In this document: positions 7,131-10,154 of the stretch, piece after piece
Layout: each line of letters starts with the position of its first letter
How positions within the stretch are numbered: position 1 is the first letter of the stretch
Source of the DNA: Rhodobacteraceae bacterium UBA1957
GTDB taxonomy: Bacteria; Pseudomonadota; Alphaproteobacteria; Rhodobacterales; Rhodobacteraceae
Direction of reading: 5' to 3'
Assembly: GCA_002336405.1 (NCBI GenBank)
Contig: DDEJ01000102.1
Coordinates: 46,797 to 56,950 of the forward strand
Length of the DNA stretch: 10,154 nucleotides
The notes under the pieces: model-generated
Databases searched by the model: none
Seen by the model: the letters and a program-made list of their open reading frames with translations, nothing else
Told to the model about the DNA's origin: nothing
Program-made: the position numbers and the translations under genes

Positions 7131-7151
7131 TTGGCAAGGGCAACATAGAGG

Positions 7152-7182
7152 TTTACAAATTTATGCAATAGAGCTGTATAGA
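7152..7182 (+). promoter_or_regulatory. candidate promoter of the thioesterase-MATE operon
   Basis: TTTACA (7152-7157) and TATAGA (7177-7182) are 19 bases apart, the same unusual spacing and nearly the same boxes as the candidate promoter upstream of the other MerR gene. A 17-base reading to TGTATA (7175-7180) is also possible, which would make it an ordinary sigma-70 promoter. CTGT/ACAG arms at 7174-7189 form an imperfect dyad over the -10 box. The thioesterase start lies 20 bases downstream. Confidence 0.45.
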
Positions 7183-7202
7183 TAGACAGATAACGGGGTT
7201 TA

Positions 7203-7634
7203 ATGGTGGCGGTCGACAAGAGTAAAATTGCCCGGCAGTTTGTGGAAGCCATTCCGCATGCGGTTGCGCTGGGCATGAGGTTTATCGATCTTGGCGACGG
7301 AGAGGCCGAGATGACAATGCCTTATGATACGCGTTTTATCGGCGACCCTAAAACTGGAGTGCTTCACGGCGGCGCCGTCTCGACGTTGATGGACACCTGC
7401 TGTGGCGCTGCGGTGATCAGTCATCCGGCTTGTGCAAGTGGCACGGCGACAATAGATTTGCGCATTGACTATATGCGGCCTGCCACTCCGGGGCAGGCGC
7501 TGTCCACCCGCGCCGTTTGCTACCGCGTTACGCGTTCGGTGGCCTTTGTGCGTGCAACCGCTTTTGACGATGATAAAAGCCGACCTGTTGCCACAGCTAC
7601 TGGCGCCTTTACGGTCGAGGGGCGCGTTTCATGA
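7203..7634 (+). CDS. PaaI-type hotdog-fold thioesterase
   Basis: This 143-residue protein is a single hotdog domain of the PaaI/4HBT family, which hydrolyses acyl-CoA or aryl-CoA thioesters in the cytosol. The signature GVLHGGAVSTLMDTCCG is at 52-68. HGG (55-57) forms the oxyanion-hole region, and D64, nine residues after the histidine, corresponds to the catalytic aspartate of PaaI. The later IDLRIDYMRPA (84-94) and YRVTRSVAFVRATAFD segments are the expected central strands. The ATG at 7203 is preceded by only a weak GGGG sequence, and GTG at 7206 is an alternative. It is the first gene of a plus-strand operon and overlaps the next gene by four bases (ATGA). The natural substrate is unknown; removal of stalled CoA thioesters from the adjacent pathway is plausible but inferred. 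Confidence 0.92.
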   Translation: MVAVDKSKIARQFVEAIPHAVALGMRFIDLGDGEAEMTMPYDTRFIGDPKTGVLHGGAVSTLMDTCCGAAVISHPACASGTATIDLRIDYMRPATPGQALSTRAVCYRVTRSVAFVRATAFDDDKSRPVATATGAFTVEGRVS

Positions 7635-8158
7635 GCACCACGCCGTCTGTCAACCGTCGCCGCCCTGAACCGGTGCAACAGATCAAACAGCGGCGCGATG
7701 TGGCGCTGAACGCGCTGGTGCAAGGTGTGCCCTATATTCAGTTTTTGGGCGTTGAATTTGACCGTCGTGGTGATGAACTCACGGCGATTTTGCGGTTTGA
7801 TGACAAGTTGATCGGCAATCCGATACTGCCTGCATTACACGGTGGGGCGATCGGTGCGTTTCTCGAGATTACGGCGATCATCGAGCTAAGCTGGTCACTG
7901 TTATGGAAAGACATGGAAACTGGCGTTCTCGATTTGTCGACGCTCGAGGCCGGCAATCTGCCGCGTTTACCTAAAACCATCGATTTTACGGTGGATTATC
8001 TGCGGTCCGGATTGCCGCGTGATGCCTATGCCCGGGCGCGTGTGGCGCGCTCTGGGCGGCGCTATGCCTCGGTGAATGTTGAGGCGTGGCAGGACAATCG
8101 CACCCGGTTATTTGCGCAGGCCAACGGGCATTTTCTAATGCCTGAGAAAGCTGAATAG
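7631..8158 (+). CDS. second hotdog-fold PaaI-like thioesterase
   Basis: This 175-residue protein is another single hotdog domain, with the signature ALHGGAIGAFLEITAIIEL at 68-86. HGG is at 70-72. At the position equivalent to the catalytic aspartate of its upstream neighbour it has E79, the acidic residue used in another branch of 4HBT-type thioesterases. An N-terminal extension of about 25 residues and an extra loop (about 92-115, including METGVLDLSTLEAGNLP) make it longer than the first protein. The strand IDFTVDYLRSG matches the neighbour's IDLRIDYMRPA. Its ATG overlaps the upstream stop by four bases, implying translational coupling. The tight pair could form a heteromer or act on different chain lengths, but nothing visible decides this. 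Confidence 0.9.
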   Translation: MSTTPSVNRRRPEPVQQIKQRRDVALNALVQGVPYIQFLGVEFDRRGDELTAILRFDDKLIGNPILPALHGGAIGAFLEITAIIELSWSLLWKDMETGVLDLSTLEAGNLPRLPKTIDFTVDYLRSGLPRDAYARARVARSGRRYASVNVEAWQDNRTRLFAQANGHFLMPEKAE

Positions 8159-8159
8159 G

Positions 8160-9479
8160 ATGGAGGTTGATCGCTTGGCGGTCACCCACAGGCGGATTTT
8201 AAATATTGCGCTACCGGTGGTTCTGGCCAATGTAACATTGCCTATTCTGGGGGCAGTCGACACCGCAGTGGTCGGGCAAATGGGAACTGCAGCTCCGATC
8301 GGTGCTGTGGGAATTGGGGCGATTATTCTCGGCGCGTTTTATTGGTTGTTCGGCTTTTTGCGGATGGGTACCGTCGGGCTGGCCAGTCAGGCCTTGGGGG
8401 CGGGCCAGCACGGCGAAGTGGCGGCACTTTTGACCCGGGTTCTATTGCTGGGTGCCGGTGGTGGCATGGTGTTTGTGATTTTGCAACAGCCGCTCTTCTG
8501 GCTTGCATTTCAGTTGTCGCCAGCCTCTCCCGAGGTCGAAAATCTGGCCAGCCAATATATGTCAATTCGAATTTTTAGCGCCCCGGCAGCGATTGCGATG
8601 TTTGGTATCACAGGCTGGCTGGTGGCACAGGAACGTACCCGTGCGGTGTTGGTGATCCAAGTGTGGATGAACGGCTTAAATATTGCGCTGGATCTGTGGT
8701 TTGTGCTGGGGTTGGGTTGGGGCGTCGAAGGTGTGGCGATTGCGACGTTTGTGGCGGAATGGAGTGGGCTTGCTTTGGCGATCTGGCTGTGCCGCCATAC
8801 GTTTATGACGCCGCCGTGGCGCGACTGGGCGCGGGTCTTTGACCGTGCGCGCCTGAGACTGATGTGGTCAATTAATCGTGATATTCTGCTACGATCGCTG
8901 CTGTTGGAAATGATCATGGTGTCATTTTTATTTCTTGGCGCCGATTTTGGTGATGTGACCTTGGCGGCCAATCAGGTGTTGTTGCAGTTTTTACAGATTG
9001 CAGCCCACGGTCTAGACGGAATTGCCTTTGCCGCAGAAGCACTTGTTGGACAGGCGTTTGGGGCAAGATTGCGTGGCCAAGTGCGACGTGCGGCACTTTT
9101 GGCAGGTGTTTGGGGGGGCATCAGTGCGCTGGTTCTTGCGCTTGGATTTCTGTTATTTGGCGGAGCGGTTATCGACATCATGACAACTGCGCCCGAGGTG
9201 CGCTTGGCGGCACGAAATTATCTCCCCTATATGGTGATTGCCCCGCTTTTAGCTTTTGGACCGTTCATTCTGGACGGAATTTTTGTCGGAGCAACCCGCA
9301 GCCGCGACATGCGCAATATGATGTTTGTGAGTTTTGTCATCTACGCTTTGGCTGTCCTGTGTTTGTTACCACTTTTGGGCAACCATGGCCTTTGGGTGGC
9401 TTTGCTGGTTTCGTTTGTGGCGCGGGGGCTGACACTTGGCCTGCGCTATCGGGCGCTTGAGGCGGTCGCGCTGCATTAA
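8160..9479 (+). CDS. MATE family efflux transporter (DinF/NorM-type)
   Basis: This integral inner-membrane protein of 439 residues has about 12 hydrophobic segments. Family features include PILGAVDTAVVGQMG at 28-42 with D34 in TM1, LAANQVLLQFLQIAAHGLDGI with AAEALVGQAFGA at about 268-302, and DGIFVGATRSRDMRN at 372-386. MATE proteins exchange Na+ or H+ for drugs or metabolites; the DinF branch is suggested by the TM1 sequence. The start is not settled. ATG 8160 lies one base after the thioesterase stop but lacks a good Shine-Dalgarno. The in-frame TTG at 8175 has GGAGG (8162-8166) eight bases upstream and would give MAVTHRRIL, a usual N-terminus. The gene is the third of the plus-strand operon. 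Its cargo is unknown, and a link to products of the thioesterases is speculative. Confidence 0.93.
   Translation: MEVDRLAVTHRRILNIALPVVLANVTLPILGAVDTAVVGQMGTAAPIGAVGIGAIILGAFYWLFGFLRMGTVGLASQALGAGQHGEVAALLTRVLLLGAGGGMVFVILQQPLFWLAFQLSPASPEVENLASQYMSIRIFSAPAAIAMFGITGWLVAQERTRAVLVIQVWMNGLNIALDLWFVLGLGWGVEGVAIATFVAEWSGLALAIWLCRHTFMTPPWRDWARVFDRARLRLMWSINRDILLRSLLLEMIMVSFLFLGADFGDVTLAANQVLLQFLQIAAHGLDGIAFAAEALVGQAFGARLRGQVRRAALLAGVWGGISALVLALGFLLFGGAVIDIMTTAPEVRLAARNYLPYMVIAPLLAFGPFILDGIFVGATRSRDMRNMMFVSFVIYALAVLCLLPLLGNHGLWVALLVSFVARGLTLGLRYRALEAVALH
8162..8177 (+). promoter_or_regulatory. ribosome-binding site that may set the MATE start at TTG 8175
   Basis: GGAGG (8162-8166) lies inside the first codons of the 8160 reading and eight bases upstream of TTG 8175-8177, which is in frame. 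The upstream ATG at 8160 has no comparable site. Translation may begin at the TTG, shortening the protein by five residues. Alternatively, ribosomes ending the preceding gene restart at 8160. Confidence 0.5.
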
Positions 9480-9582
9480 AATGCATTTGTGCCGCGATGA
9501 AAGAGGCCGCCTACAAAATAAATTACACTACCAACTGGGCATGGATGAGGCTGTTTTTTTGAAAATTGAGTACCCTGATTTG

Positions 9583-10154
9583 ATGCGATGTATTTTCAGC
9601 AGTCTGGTCGCGGCTTTCATCTCATTGCTGCCACCGTTTGTTTGGCCAGATGAAACATCGATCACACTCGATGATTTGCCCCATTTGATGCCGTCATGAA
9701 CGACACCGTTCGAAGGCTTGTCCAGCGTGCGGTTCATCAATCAGGCCCTCCGGGATGAGGGGATAATCGCGACTGGATTTGTTATTGGAAAACAGTTGAA
9801 TAGGCACACTGTCTCAGCCTTGAACGCTTTTGCGAAAGGCGGACATCAAATCGGAAATTATAGTTGGCCTCATGCGAACTATAGGATGTAAAGCGCTCAA
9901 GGATTTCGCAATAAAGTTCAAACACCGACTGGGTTCTTCAACGCTGGCCCAATGAAGAAAAGCTTTTTGGGTTCGCTCATTTGACAGAGGGCGAAATGCG
10001 AAAAACCAAAGTGGCCGCACAGAAGGTATTGGCGTAATTTGGCTATCAAAAGGTGCGAGCATCGATCGATAATGGTGGGCGGCTGTTTAACAGCCTCTAT
10101 TCGGTTGCAATGGGAAAAGGCGATTTGCAAGTGGCTGCGACCACTGCGGATCAC
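9583..10154 (+). pseudogene. decayed secreted polysaccharide deacetylase (NodB-type), continuing past the right edge
   Basis: Starting at ATG 9583 the reading gives a signal-peptide-like MRCIFSSLVAAFISLLPPF, then SITLDDLP, the DD motif of NodB deacetylases. A stop (TGA 9697-9699) follows MPS. The same frame continues with TTPFEGLSSVRFINQALRDE, FVIGKQLNRHTVSALNAFAK and GGHQIGNYSWPHANY up to TAA 9889-9891. After SAQGFRNKV the coding frame shifts at about 9919-9921, as if one base were lost. It then reads NTDWVLQRWPNEEKLFGFAH, LTEGEMRKTKVAAQKVLA, stop TAA 10035-10037, FGYQKVRASIDN and on to the window end. In the zinc motif the first His of the family's GNHSWSH is Tyr here. Intact relatives are secreted and remove acetyl groups from cell-wall or exopolysaccharide sugars. 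This copy cannot make such an enzyme. It begins 103 bases after the MATE stop; those bases hold no gene or clear terminator. Confidence 0.83.

Noticed and set aside
9554..9560. Run of seven T downstream of the MATE gene as an intrinsic terminator
   Set aside because: No convincing GC-rich hairpin lies directly before it.
9814..10154. Minus-strand open frames of 78-82 codons at the right end
   Set aside because: They lie opposite the deacetylase remnant, whose plus-strand translation explains the conservation-like pattern; the minus translations show no family features.
1..10154. Mobile element, CRISPR, defence or secondary-metabolite system
   Set aside because: No transposase, integrase, repeat array, nuclease or synthase motifs seen on either strand; the intact genes fit ordinary catabolism, regulation and transport.

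Overview
The window reads as a chromosomal segment of an alphaproteobacterium, most likely a marine Rhodobacteraceae (roseobacter-type) species. I base this on protein style: a FadJ-type protein, a DmdC-type acyl-CoA dehydrogenase and short LiuR-like MerR regulators in the arrangement I associate with that family, plus dense gene packing and AT-rich intergenic DNA. The taxonomy is inference; no rRNA or marker gene is present.

The left two thirds (1-6561) is one long minus-strand array that looks like a fatty acid beta-oxidation operon. In transcription order it holds a LiuR-like MerR regulator (6561-6157), a ~590-residue DmdC/FadE-type acyl-CoA dehydrogenase (6126-4345), a second ~380-residue acyl-CoA dehydrogenase with LCAD/IVD-type catalytic geometry (4170-3031), a glutathione S-transferase-like protein (2905-2267), a thiolase (2254-1043), a small cupin (1043-573), and the N-terminal crotonase part of a FadJ-type multifunctional protein that runs off the left edge (576-1). 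The last three genes overlap by 1 and 4 bases. Together they supply all four reactions: oxidation, hydration, second oxidation (the FadJ dehydrogenase domain, presumed beyond the edge) and thiolysis. Upstream of the regulator is a TTWACG-N4-CGTWAA palindrome placed on a candidate promoter with a 19-bp spacer, which suggests autoregulation and control of the operon.

The middle (6714-8158) has a second MerR regulator (minus), clearly a paralogue of the first. It faces divergently two overlapping hotdog-fold thioesterase genes and a DinF/NorM-type MATE transporter (plus, 7203-9479). The 108-bp divergent gap has repeats and another TTTAC-N19-TATAG promoter-like element, so the second MerR may control the thioesterase-MATE operon.

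The right end (9583-10154) holds no intact gene but is not empty. Read across three in-frame stops and one probable single-base deletion, it encodes a recognisable secreted NodB-type polysaccharide deacetylase, decayed and continuing past the right edge. I see no CRISPR array, tRNA, rRNA, insertion sequence or phage gene. Most of the window is ordinary metabolism. The points most worth a second look are the pseudogene, the two MerR circuits, the embedded cupin and the swapped catalytic base in one dehydrogenase.
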